This document shows positions 27,867-36,136 of a stretch of 64,000 nt of DNA, one piece after another. Within the stretch, counting starts at the first letter, position 1, and each line of letters begins with the position of its first letter. This DNA comes from Pseudomonas spelaei. Its GTDB lineage: Bacteria > Pseudomonadota > Gammaproteobacteria > Pseudomonadales > Pseudomonadaceae. A program made the position numbers and the translations under genes. The DNA is taken from NCBI RefSeq assembly GCF_009724245.1, contig NZ_WNNK01000006.1, forward strand, positions 62,001 to 126,000, read 5' to 3'. The notes under the pieces are model-generated. The model made no database searches. It saw only the letters and a list, made by a program, of their open reading frames with translations, and was not told the origin of the DNA.

Positions 27867-29975
27867 ATGAAAGTTGTAACCCCCACTTGTTTCGCCATGT
27901 TGCTTCCCGGCCTTCTGGGGTTGTGCAACGGCGCCCAGGCCGACGAATCCCCACTGGTCCTCGACCCCAGCGTGGTCACCGGGTCGCGCAGCGCCAGCCC
28001 CAGCTTCGACCTGCCGTACTCCGTGGACAGCATCAGTCGCGAACAGATCAGCGACGGCCAATTGGGCATCAACGCCTCCGAAGCCCTGTCACGCGTGCCA
28101 GGGTTGGTGGTGCAGAATCGCCAGAACTACGCTCAGGACCTGCAAATCTCCTCTCGCGGCTTCGGCGCACGCTCGGCGTTTGGTGTACGCGGCATCAAGT
28201 TGATTGCCGATGGTATTCCCGCCAGCACCCCGGACGGCCAGGGCCAGGCCGCCACCTTTAATCTCGACACCGCCGACCGCATCGAAGTCCTTCGCGGCCC
28301 GGCCGCCACCTTGTATGGCAGCAATGCCGGCGGGGTGATCCAGATGTTTTCCCGCGACGGCGAAGGCCCACCACGTATCGGCGCCGAAACCCTGATCGGC
28401 AGCGATGGCCTGAGCAAGAACCATCTGACTGCCGAAGGCGCAGCGAACGGCGCAGGCTTCGTCCTCGACGCCTCGCGCATGGACACCGATGGCTACCGCG
28501 ACCACAGCAGCGCCCGCCGCGACCAGACCTTCGCCAAGCTCAACCTCAACCCCGATGACGACAGCAAACTGGCGCTGATCTACAGCAGCCTGGAGCAGAA
28601 CGGTACCCAGGATCCGCTGGGGCAGACGTGGGCAGCGTACAAGGCCGATCCGCGCTCGGTGAGCGCTAGTGCGCTGACGTACAACACCCGCAAGAGCATT
28701 GATCATCAGCAATTGGGGATGAATTACGAGCGCTACTTCGGCGATGCGACCTTGCAGGTCAATGCCTATACCGGGCGGCGGAGTGTGATTCAGTACCTGT
28801 CGATTCCAGACAAACTCGCCACTGGAAAAACCAACCCTGCCAACACGCGCGGCGGCGTGGTGAGTTTTGATCGCAAGTTCTACGGCGGCTCAGTCCACTG
28901 GCTACAACCCATCGCCAGCGCACCAGGCGACCTGACGATTATCAGCGGCCTGGATTACGACCGCAGCCAGGATGATCGCCAGGGCTACTCAAACACCCTC
29001 AATGGCGAACATGGCGTAAAAGGCGCGCTGGGCCGCGACGAAATCGACACCGCCACCAGCCTCGATCCGTTTGTACAGGCCAACTGGCTGCTGGGCGACT
29101 GGACCCTGCAAGCGGGCCTGCGCCACAGCACCATGAAGATGGACGTGGATGACCACTTCCTCGGCGACGGCAACGACAGCGGCAGCAAGACCTACCAGAA
29201 AAACACACCGTCGGTCAGCGTGATGTACGCGTTTACTCCGGACCTGCATGGCTATGTGAGCGCCGGCAAAGGCTTTGAAACACCCACCCAGGCGGAGTCG
29301 GCCTATTCCAGCACCGCAAATGGCTTCAACTTTGCGCTCAAGCCGTCAGTCAGCAAACAATACGAAGTCGGCCTGAAAGCGCGGATCGGCCAGGACACCC
29401 GCGTCAACGCGGCGCTATTCCAGATCACCACCGACGACGAGCTAGTGGTGCAACAATCCAGCGGCGGCCGCACCACCTACCAAAACGCCGGCCGCACCTT
29501 GCGCCGAGGCTTTGAGCTGGGCATCGAAAGCCAACTGAGCGAGCAGTGGAGCACCAACATCGCCTACACCCGCCTGCAAGCCACCTATGACAGCGACTTC
29601 ATCAGCGGCGGAAAAACTCCGGTCGACAAGGGCAACTACTTGCCCGGCGTACCGCAAACCACGCTGTTTGCCGAGCTGAACTGGAAACCCCGGGATTGGG
29701 TCAGCACCGCCGTCGAGGGCATGTACCGCAGCAAGGTCTACGTCGAAGACACCAACCAGGAACATGCTGCGCCTGGCTACAGCGTGTTCAACTGGCGTGC
29801 ACAGTTTGAGCAGAAGGTGGAGCACTGGACCTTTCACCAGACCTTGCGTCTGGATAACTTGCTGGATCGCCAGTATGTCGGCTCAGTGATTGTCGCAGAT
29901 GGCAACGGCCGCTATTACGAGGCCGCACCTGGGCGTTCCTGGTACATGGGAGCCGGTGCGCAATATCAATTTTGA
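27867..29975 (+). CDS. TonB-dependent outer-membrane receptor
   Basis: About 702 residues, with a signal peptide ending near 'CNGAQADESP'. A plug domain (about residues 45-160) shows 'RVPGLVVQNRQNYAQDLQISSRGFG' and 'DRIEVLRGPAATLYGSNAGGVI', followed by a 22-strand beta-barrel ending in the aromatic C-terminus YQF. A TonB-box-like VVTG follows the signal peptide. Such receptors import ferric siderophores, vitamin B12 or other metal chelates; the ligand is not predictable here. I saw no Fur box in the short upstream region. No uptake partners are adjacent. An alternative ATG lies six codons upstream (27849). In P. aeruginosa no receptor gene sits at this position in the LPS cluster. Confidence 0.88.
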   Translation: MKVVTPTCFAMLLPGLLGLCNGAQADESPLVLDPSVVTGSRSASPSFDLPYSVDSISREQISDGQLGINASEALSRVPGLVVQNRQNYAQDLQISSRGFGARSAFGVRGIKLIADGIPASTPDGQGQAATFNLDTADRIEVLRGPAATLYGSNAGGVIQMFSRDGEGPPRIGAETLIGSDGLSKNHLTAEGAANGAGFVLDASRMDTDGYRDHSSARRDQTFAKLNLNPDDDSKLALIYSSLEQNGTQDPLGQTWAAYKADPRSVSASALTYNTRKSIDHQQLGMNYERYFGDATLQVNAYTGRRSVIQYLSIPDKLATGKTNPANTRGGVVSFDRKFYGGSVHWLQPIASAPGDLTIISGLDYDRSQDDRQGYSNTLNGEHGVKGALGRDEIDTATSLDPFVQANWLLGDWTLQAGLRHSTMKMDVDDHFLGDGNDSGSKTYQKNTPSVSVMYAFTPDLHGYVSAGKGFETPTQAESAYSSTANGFNFALKPSVSKQYEVGLKARIGQDTRVNAALFQITTDDELVVQQSSGGRTTYQNAGRTLRRGFELGIESQLSEQWSTNIAYTRLQATYDSDFISGGKTPVDKGNYLPGVPQTTLFAELNWKPRDWVSTAVEGMYRSKVYVEDTNQEHAAPGYSVFNWRAQFEQKVEHWTFHQTLRLDNLLDRQYVGSVIVADGNGRYYEAAPGRSWYMGAGAQYQF

Positions 29976-29993
29976 GCCACGGCAGTACAGACT

Positions 29994-30022
29994 GGAGACG
30001 GCTCTCGATGAGAGCCACCTCC
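29994..30022. terminator. Hairpin between convergent genes
   Basis: Stem GGCTCTC (30000-30006) / GAGAGCC (30010-30016) with loop GAT, extended by GGAG...CTCC flanks (29994-30022). It lies just past the receptor stop and just before the stop of the convergent gene. There is no clear T-run on either strand, so terminator activity is only possible. Confidence 0.4.
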
Positions 30023-30029
30023 ATCGATC

Positions 30030-30833
30030 TTAAATGAATTGCCTGGCTCTCAAAGAGCTCATGCCATTCGGCATTATCGCTGCGGCTTGCGAACGTAGCA
30101 TCTTCACCTCAGCACTAATACGGGGCTCACCGAGAGTTTGCGTCGGGAGCCTATCGCTTTCTGGTTCCCAGCCTAAACTGAACCCCTCCGCCTCCATATT
30201 CACCAAGTGCTTCAGATAATATGTTTCATTCCTGGGCAGGCACTCAAGATCCTTGGCAACTTGAAGCGGCAGCGGGCCAAACTTACCCGCACGCAGATCA
30301 TCTGTTGAGATACCTTCTTCAGGGTCAACACGCAACTTAGGAAAAAGTGCCTTCAAGTTACGCGAAGCAGTAACCGATGCACTTTCGATACCCCCCAACT
30401 CCAAAGTCACTCGCTTCAGCGCTTCAGTTACAAAAGGCGGATCACCAACATCATAGATTTTACCAGAAGGGTCTTCAGGCTCCCACGCCAATTCCTCCTC
30501 ACCGCTCATCCCCAAGTAACTGCGCAGCGAATAGTTCTGGTCTTTTGGCAAGGACTCCAGATCTTTAGCAATGTGAAGAGGGAGCGGATCAAATTTCCCT
30601 GCACGCAAGTCTCGCGCCGACAGTCCAGCCGACGCGTCTATATTATTTGCGTGAGGAAACATCGAATGTAGAACACTGCCAGGCCCATCATCGTCGGGCA
30701 GGTCGAATGGGGCTGAGTTGCCACTGCCACCGCTATCCACGAGCGCACTTGAATCGTGTCCGGGACCGTCCATATTTTGCGGGTTGATCCACGCAGAAAA
30801 ACTTTCCAAAAATGCATTGCCGACTAAAAACAT
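30030..30833 (-). CDS. Unrecognised protein with two ~100-residue internal repeats
   Basis: A 267-residue protein I cannot assign to a family. Residues 1-55 are rich in Ser, Gly, Asp and Pro and look disordered. Two diverged repeats follow: about 56-160, with core 'LSARDLRAGKFDPLPLHIAK', and about 161-265, with core 'ISTDDLRAGKFGPLPLQVAK'. Each core is followed by 'DLE.LP', a Tyr/Leu-rich helix and 'WEPE'. There is no signal peptide, transmembrane segment or cysteine pattern. A good ribosome site (GAGGG, 8 nt spacing) precedes the ATG. Upstream lies an AT-rich 0.44-kb stretch. It interrupts the LPS cluster relative to P. aeruginosa, which suggests acquisition by transfer. A secreted effector-like protein is one possibility, but no hrp-box-like motif was seen. 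Confidence 0.7.
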   Translation of the reverse strand: MFLVGNAFLESFSAWINPQNMDGPGHDSSALVDSGGSGNSAPFDLPDDDGPGSVLHSMFPHANNIDASAGLSARDLRAGKFDPLPLHIAKDLESLPKDQNYSLRSYLGMSGEEELAWEPEDPSGKIYDVGDPPFVTEALKRVTLELGGIESASVTASRNLKALFPKLRVDPEEGISTDDLRAGKFGPLPLQVAKDLECLPRNETYYLKHLVNMEAEGFSLGWEPESDRLPTQTLGEPRISAEVKMLRSQAAAIMPNGMSSLRARQFI

Positions 30834-31274
30834 ATATACATCCCTCGTATTTTAAAAAACAAGACAAAGCGAACTAGCCGACAACAAAACTACCGCCAAA
30901 TAGAAAAACAACACACACTGACTTTCCAATAAAATGTATCCATCAAGACAGCAAAAAACGGAAACCTGTCGTCAATAAACAAAACACATACAGAAAAACA
31001 AAACAGAAAGAGACAAAAACACCAAGCGTGTTAAGTCACAGAGCCCCCACCCAATCAGGGCGACTCATTTCACCAGCAACAATAATTTAACAACTCGAAA
31101 TCAACGAGAGAGAAAAAACCAAAAAACCACGGCAATCAAATTCAAAAAACAATGCCTGAGAAGTACAACTTTCCAAACATATCAGCACAATTAAACACGA
31201 TGGATAACTTCAGCTCGCTGCCTGCACTCGGGGTGAGCACCTATGGTTGAAATGCTCCTCCCCGAAACGCTCAA
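30834..31274. other. AT-rich, strand-asymmetric non-coding stretch
   Basis: This 441-bp interval has no convincing gene on either strand. Its plus strand is strikingly rich in A and C and poor in G and T (for example 30901-30960 is about one-third G+C). Neighbouring genes are near 60% G+C. It is the upstream region of the two-repeat gene and lies beyond the 3' end of the kinase operon. I found no strong promoter, terminator or tRNA in it. The composition suggests foreign origin or a long U/G-rich leader of the repeat-protein mRNA. Confidence 0.6.
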
Positions 31275-32726
31275 TCAGCTGACAAGCTCGACCTGCCTGG
31301 GCAACCGCTGATCAATCAGCCGATACAACGCGCTACTCTCTGGCCAGTTACGCATGAACCGCGCCCGATCCTTGGCGTAGGCCGGGGCGAAGCTACTGAC
31401 ACCGCCGTGCTGACACATCGAGTCCAGATCAATCAGTGTCCAGCGACCCTCGTGCCAGAACAGGTTATGGCCCTTGAAATCACCATGGCTGATGCGCTCG
31501 CGAATCAACTCAGCGAACAAATGGTCCAGCGCCAACAGCTCGGCTTCGGGAGCTTCACCGCTTTCAACATACGGCGAAAAACGCTCGATGATGTCCGGAC
31601 CCGGCAGGTACTCAGTGACCAGGTAGGCCCGACTGCGCAGCCAGAAAAAGCGCTTTTCCAACAATGCCAACGGCTTGGGCGTGGCGATGCCAAGAAACGC
31701 CAGGCGGTTGCCCTCACGCCAGGAGTGCCAGGCGCGGCTCGGCCGCCAGAAACGCTTGAGCCAATGGGCGAAACCCTTGATGTTGTAGCGCTTGATCACC
31801 AGCGGTCGGCCCGCCACTTCGACCTTGGCCACACTGGCCGCGCCGCCGGTCTTGTACAGATGTCCCTGATCGAGCAAAGCGTCAGCCTGCTCCAGCACCG
31901 GCAGCATCGCCGTTTCTTCCTCCCGGCGAATCGCGCGCAAGGCAAAAGGCCCACGCAACACGCTGAACAGCGTGCATTCGCGACCCACCTTGCTCAAGAA
32001 ATCCCGCAGACGCCAGGCACTGACTTTACGCACCTGCTTTTGCAGGGCTTCCAGCGGCAGCGCGTGTTCGCCGTTGCTCAACAGGTAATGCACCAGCAAT
32101 TCTTCGGTGTACGGTTCAAGGCTTTTCGGCAACTGGGCGAAAAACACCCCAAGGTTTTCCAGCACCCGGTTGCGTGACAGCGGCTTGCCCGCCTGTTCAA
32201 CACGGATCCCTGCACCATCGATCAAATACAGCTTGCCGTCCTGGCGCAGCAGGTTGTCCAGGTGCAAGTCTTCCTGCCACAGGCCCTTGGCGTGCATCTG
32301 ACCAATGGCCGTCAAGGCTTCGGCGAGAACCTCTTGCTGCTCATCCGCCAACGGCGACAAGGATTCGACAGCCTGCCAGGCGTCGGCCAAGCTGTGTGCA
32401 CCGTCCAGAAACTCGAACAACAGCCAGCCGCCCTCGCCTTCGTTCAGGCCATCGGCCAGCAATTGCGGAGTCGTCAGGCCTTGCTCAGCCAGCAGGCGTA
32501 CCCCCTGCAATTCACTTTGAAAATGCCGCGCCGCCTTACTACCCACCAACAATTTGGCCAGCACCGGACGCCCGCGCCAGACCGCAGCGCCTACATAGCG
32601 CTGCCCCGGCAGTACCCGCAGCAGACTGAGTAGCTGCAATTGGCCAGGGCCGGCGGCATCAGCCAATTCCACGCTCAGGGGCAGGCCGGGAGCGCGACCG
32701 GCGCTTTTGAGCTCGGACAAACGCAT
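31275..32726 (-). CDS. LPS-kinase-like protein with two tandem kinase domains
   Basis: A 483-residue protein of the InaA/Kdo-kinase superfamily, corresponding to PA5006. The first kinase-like domain (about 35-235) has 'WQEDLHLDNLLRQDGKLYLIDGAG'. The second (about 280-470) has 'RISHGDFKGHNLFWHEGRWTLIDLDSM'. Each keeps a catalytic-loop Asp and a metal-binding Asp, so both could be active. It presumably phosphorylates LPS core sugars or a related glycan; the substrate is unproven. The ATG at 32726 shares its A with the stop of the preceding gene (TGATG), so translation is coupled. It is the last gene of the waaF operon. Confidence 0.85.
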   Translation of the reverse strand: MRLSELKSAGRAPGLPLSVELADAAGPGQLQLLSLLRVLPGQRYVGAAVWRGRPVLAKLLVGSKAARHFQSELQGVRLLAEQGLTTPQLLADGLNEGEGGWLLFEFLDGAHSLADAWQAVESLSPLADEQQEVLAEALTAIGQMHAKGLWQEDLHLDNLLRQDGKLYLIDGAGIRVEQAGKPLSRNRVLENLGVFFAQLPKSLEPYTEELLVHYLLSNGEHALPLEALQKQVRKVSAWRLRDFLSKVGRECTLFSVLRGPFALRAIRREEETAMLPVLEQADALLDQGHLYKTGGAASVAKVEVAGRPLVIKRYNIKGFAHWLKRFWRPSRAWHSWREGNRLAFLGIATPKPLALLEKRFFWLRSRAYLVTEYLPGPDIIERFSPYVESGEAPEAELLALDHLFAELIRERISHGDFKGHNLFWHEGRWTLIDLDSMCQHGGVSSFAPAYAKDRARFMRNWPESSALYRLIDQRLPRQVELVS

Positions 32727-33478
32727 CAACGCGTCTCCTTTTGACTGCGACGAGCCGCCAGCCGCCGGCTCCAGGCCGCAACCAGTGAGCTGTCTTCAGG
32801 CTGATCGATATAAGCCGCCAACAACTGTCGAATCTGCTCGTCAGACCATTGCGGCGCACGCCGCAGCAACGGCTCCAGGTCCTTGATGCGATCCCGCCAG
32901 CCAAACATCAGCGGACGCGTCTTTTCCAGGTCGATCAATTGCGCCGCAAAGCCGTCACCCGACGCTTTCAGGAAAATATGCTTGGGATAAAAGCAGCCAT
33001 GGACCTGACCCACACTGTGTACCTTGCGTGCCAACTGGCCACATGCCCGCAGGATCGCTTGCTGCTCGGCGTCGCTCAGTTGCGGCCATTGTTCCAGCAA
33101 CGAATCCAAGTCATTCCAACCGTCCAGCGCGCGCGTCAGCAAGATCGCCCGATGTTCATCGCCCACCTTGCGCTCGCCAAAAAACGCCGCCTGCAGCGCC
33201 GGAATCGCCAGCCGTCGATAGCGGCTGATATTACGAAACTCGCGAGAAAACGTCGGCTCACCAAAGGGCCGATGCAGGGTACGAGTCAGGTAATTGCTCT
33301 GGCGCTTGAGGTAGTAGCCCTGGCCCTCAACCTCCAGCCGGAACACACTGCTCCAGCCATCGCCACTGGTGTTCGGCTCGTCCACGGCCTCAAGCTGTTT
33401 AGCCCACAAAGCGTCAAAGGTACCAAGGCCGTTGCGCTCTAATAGAGTGCGGTCTTCGGCCGCCAGGAAGTCACTCAT
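32726..33478 (-). CDS. wapQ: LPS-kinase-like protein WapQ, possibly catalytically degenerate
   Basis: A 250-residue member of the Kdo/heptose kinase superfamily (PA5007 position, WapQ). The N-lobe lysine region 'FRLEVEGQGYYLKRQSNYLTRT' is present. At the catalytic loop the usual H-x-D is replaced by 'VHGCFYPKHIFL', while the later metal-binding 'LIDLEKTRP' remains. The protein may be a weak or inactive kinase, or use a variant mechanism. It overlaps wapP by 4 bp (ATGA) and is coupled to the double-kinase gene downstream. Confidence 0.82.
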   Translation of the reverse strand: MSDFLAAEDRTLLERNGLGTFDALWAKQLEAVDEPNTSGDGWSSVFRLEVEGQGYYLKRQSNYLTRTLHRPFGEPTFSREFRNISRYRRLAIPALQAAFFGERKVGDEHRAILLTRALDGWNDLDSLLEQWPQLSDAEQQAILRACGQLARKVHSVGQVHGCFYPKHIFLKASGDGFAAQLIDLEKTRPLMFGWRDRIKDLEPLLRRAPQWSDEQIRQLLAAYIDQPEDSSLVAAWSRRLAARRSQKETR

Positions 33479-34209
33479 TCGCGCCCCTCGAAAAACTTCA
33501 CCACATGGCGAATTCGCTGTTTATCCGACGCGCTCAGGTGCGAGCGCTGACGGTATTGCAGGTAGAACCGCAGGCGCTGGGTGGCCGACAAGTGATACTT
33601 GGCGACCTTGTCCAGGCAGGCCAGGTCCTTGGTGATGCGGTATTTGAGCCAGAACCCACGCCAGAAATCGCCGTTGGGGCAGTCAATCAAGTACAGGGTT
33701 TGCTGCTGATCGACCAGCAGGTTGCGCCACTTCAAATCGTTGTGGGTAAACCGGTGCTCATGCATGGTACGGGTGTATTCGGCGAGCTGGCGGCTGACCT
33801 TGTCCACCCACTTGGGATCACGCAATTGTGGGTCCTTGCGCTCGGCCAGGACCGACAGGTCAGTTGTCTTGGGCAGCTCACGCGTAATCATTGCCCCACG
33901 GTCGTATGCCAGGCCCTTGCGTTCCAGGCCCCAGGCAATCACTTGCGCGGTGGGAATACCCCACTTGGCGAAGCGCTTGAGGTTCTGCCATTCAGACCTG
34001 ACCCGAGGCTTGCCCAAGTAACGACGCAAGCCTTTGCCGGCGCCGACGTAACGCTTGACGTAATAATTGACCCCGTCGCGCTCGACACGGATGACTTCGG
34101 ACAATGGATCGCACGTCAGTTGCTCCCCTTGCAAGGCGAACACCGCTTCGAGGCTACCAAAGTCGTCCGCCAGCGCGGCATAAGCAGGCTCCAGGTTCCA
34201 ACCCGCCAT
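33475..34209 (-). CDS. wapP: LPS-kinase-like protein WapP
   Basis: A 244-residue protein of the InaA/WaaP-like kinase superfamily (PA5008 position). The motifs are intact: N-lobe 'NYYVKRYVGAGKGLRRYLGKPR', catalytic loop 'RFTHNDLKWRNLL' and metal-binding 'LYLIDCPNGDF'. It is expected to phosphorylate the LPS core in the cytosol; the exact position is not known from sequence. It has a TGATG junction with waaP upstream and an ATGA overlap with wapQ downstream. Confidence 0.85.
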   Translation of the reverse strand: MAGWNLEPAYAALADDFGSLEAVFALQGEQLTCDPLSEVIRVERDGVNYYVKRYVGAGKGLRRYLGKPRVRSEWQNLKRFAKWGIPTAQVIAWGLERKGLAYDRGAMITRELPKTTDLSVLAERKDPQLRDPKWVDKVSRQLAEYTRTMHEHRFTHNDLKWRNLLVDQQQTLYLIDCPNGDFWRGFWLKYRITKDLACLDKVAKYHLSATQRLRFYLQYRQRSHLSASDKQRIRHVVKFFEGRE

Positions 34210-35015
34210 CAGAGCGCATCCCCGTAGCGCTGCTTGCGGTCATACAGCTTTTCCGCCTTGCCTTGTAACCACGAAAGCAATGCGCTTTCCTGCGCCAGGA
34301 TCTGGCGCAACGGCTGCTGGAAGTAGCCCTTGAGAAAGCGCAACTTGTCGCGCTGGGTCAGGCCGATGTCCAGTGCGGAAAAATACAACGCCGCCAGGTC
34401 CTTGTTGCGCCAGCGCTGGCTGATGGCCGAGCGGGTCTGGGCGCGATGCAGGTCAATTACCGAGAGTTTGAAGTCATCGGCAGTCACGGGTTTATCAGTG
34501 TGCAACAGGAAATGGCAGATGTAGCAGTCACGATGATTGACCCCGGCGCGATGCATCATGCCGGTCATACGCGCCACTTCGGCAATCAGCGCACGCTTGA
34601 GGCGTGGCTCCGGCGGCTGTTTGAGCCAATCGATGCTGAAGTCTTCCAGACTGACGGTCGGCGCCAGTTCTTCGGTGACGATAAAAGAATGCTGGTCTGC
34701 CGGATTGCTGCCACGCTCGCCATAGGCAACTGCAGTCATGGTGGGTACGCCGACTTCTTGCAGGCGTTGAACCGCCTGCCATTCCTGGCCCGCGCCCAAC
34801 ACCGGCAGCTTGGCGGTCAGCAGGTTCTTGAAAATCTCACCCCAGCCGATGCCACGGTGGATTTTCACAAAGTAGCCGCGTCCGTCTACCTCGGTGCGCA
34901 AGGTGCGCCGGGCCTCCAGTTCACGGTAAACCTGACCGTCCAACAACTCGACTTCGGCAAACGCATCGCGTCCGGCCCAAAGGGTCTTGAACGGTTCGGC
35001 AAGAATCAACTTCAT
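34209..35015 (-). CDS. waaP: LPS heptose I kinase
   Basis: A 268-residue cytosolic kinase phosphorylating heptose I of the LPS inner core. In P. aeruginosa this modification is essential for LPS export and outer-membrane integrity. The catalytic loop 'NHRDCYICHFLLHTD' places the catalytic Asp at residue 163, the position reported for the P. aeruginosa enzyme. The N-lobe 'RGYFVKIHRGIGWGEIFKN' and the 'LSVIDLHRAQTR' metal loop are intact. Coupled translation with waaG upstream (TAATG) and wapP downstream. Confidence 0.95.
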   Translation of the reverse strand: MKLILAEPFKTLWAGRDAFAEVELLDGQVYRELEARRTLRTEVDGRGYFVKIHRGIGWGEIFKNLLTAKLPVLGAGQEWQAVQRLQEVGVPTMTAVAYGERGSNPADQHSFIVTEELAPTVSLEDFSIDWLKQPPEPRLKRALIAEVARMTGMMHRAGVNHRDCYICHFLLHTDKPVTADDFKLSVIDLHRAQTRSAISQRWRNKDLAALYFSALDIGLTQRDKLRFLKGYFQQPLRQILAQESALLSWLQGKAEKLYDRKQRYGDAL

Positions 35016-36136
35016 TAGTGTTGCTCCGCCAGAATCACATCAGCAGCGTGCTGCGGCATGCTATAGAGGTCGGCCGTCTCCGCGAAGGCCAGACCATTAC
35101 GGCTCCAGGCCGCGCGCTGTTGTGGGTCGTTAAGCATCCGTGCCAAGTATTGATTGAGCTGGGCCTGCTCAAAAGGTTCATCCAGCACCAGGCCGCTGTC
35201 GGCCTCGGCAATGTAATGGGCATAACCACAGACCGCCGTGACGAGCACCGGCAGCCCGGCCACCAGGGCCTCCAGCAGCACAGTTCCGGTGTTTTCGTTG
35301 TAGGCCGGATGAATCAGCAAGTCGGCGCCGAGCAGGAAACGTGGGATATCACTGCGCCCCTTGAGGAACTGCACGTTATCACCGAGCCCCAAGGTAGCAC
35401 TCTGCAATTGGAATACTTTGGGGTCATCCTGACCAATTACAAACAGGCGCGTACGTTTTTTCAGTTCAGCCGGCAGGGCCGCCAGTGCTTTCAGGCTGCG
35501 GTCCACGCCCTTGGTCTTGAAGCCGGAACCGATTTGCACCAGCAGCAAATCATCCTCGCCGAGGTTGAATTCCTCACGGAACCCGGCACGAATCTCGGCC
35601 GCGTTGGGCGGTGCCCGACGATCCTGGGCGATACCCGGCGGCAGCAAATGGAAACGCTCCAGCGGCGTGTCGTAATGCTTGATGAACAGCGGCTGCTGAA
35701 CTTCAGAAATCATCAAGACTTCGGTCTTGGCATCCTTGGCGAATACCGCACGCTCGTATTCGGCAAAGTGCCGGTAGCGGCCAAAGCTGCGGTACAGCGA
35801 ATGACGCAGGTTTTGCGCCTTGTCTTCAAAGCAGCCGTCGGCGGCGTAGTACACGTCCAGGCCCGGCATCTTGTTGAAGCCGATCAGGCGATCCACCGGG
35901 CGCTTGGCCAGGTCAGCCTCCATCCAGGCGCTCAACTTCTCATTGCGCCGATGGTTGAAGAACGCCTTGACCGGCGCCACCAGCACTTCGAAGCCAGGCG
36001 GCACGTCACCTTCCCAAATCAGGGTGTAGACCCGGATCTGATGGCCGCGCTGCTGGCACTCCAGCGCAATGCGCATGAAGTCGCGCTGCAGGCCACCAAA
36101 GGGGAAATATTTGTACAGCACAAAAGCCAGTTGCAT
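35015..36136 (-). CDS. waaG: LPS core glucosyltransferase I (GT4)
   Basis: A 373-residue GT-B enzyme that adds the first outer-core hexose to heptose II. The N-terminus 'LAFVLYKYFPFGGLQRDFMRI' and the donor-site block 'NENTGTVLLEALVAGLPVLVT' (EX7E) are diagnostic of WaaG. The length matches the P. aeruginosa enzyme. It sits between waaC and waaP, joined to both by 1-base stop/start overlaps. Confidence 0.95.
   Translation of the reverse strand: MQLAFVLYKYFPFGGLQRDFMRIALECQQRGHQIRVYTLIWEGDVPPGFEVLVAPVKAFFNHRRNEKLSAWMEADLAKRPVDRLIGFNKMPGLDVYYAADGCFEDKAQNLRHSLYRSFGRYRHFAEYERAVFAKDAKTEVLMISEVQQPLFIKHYDTPLERFHLLPPGIAQDRRAPPNAAEIRAGFREEFNLGEDDLLLVQIGSGFKTKGVDRSLKALAALPAELKKRTRLFVIGQDDPKVFQLQSATLGLGDNVQFLKGRSDIPRFLLGADLLIHPAYNENTGTVLLEALVAGLPVLVTAVCGYAHYIAEADSGLVLDEPFEQAQLNQYLARMLNDPQQRAAWSRNGLAFAETADLYSMPQHAADVILAEQH

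Noticed and set aside
30834..31274. hrp box or CRISPR-like array in the AT-rich stretch
   Set aside because: No GGAACC-N16-CCAC pattern and no regularly spaced repeats are present; only compositional skew is seen.
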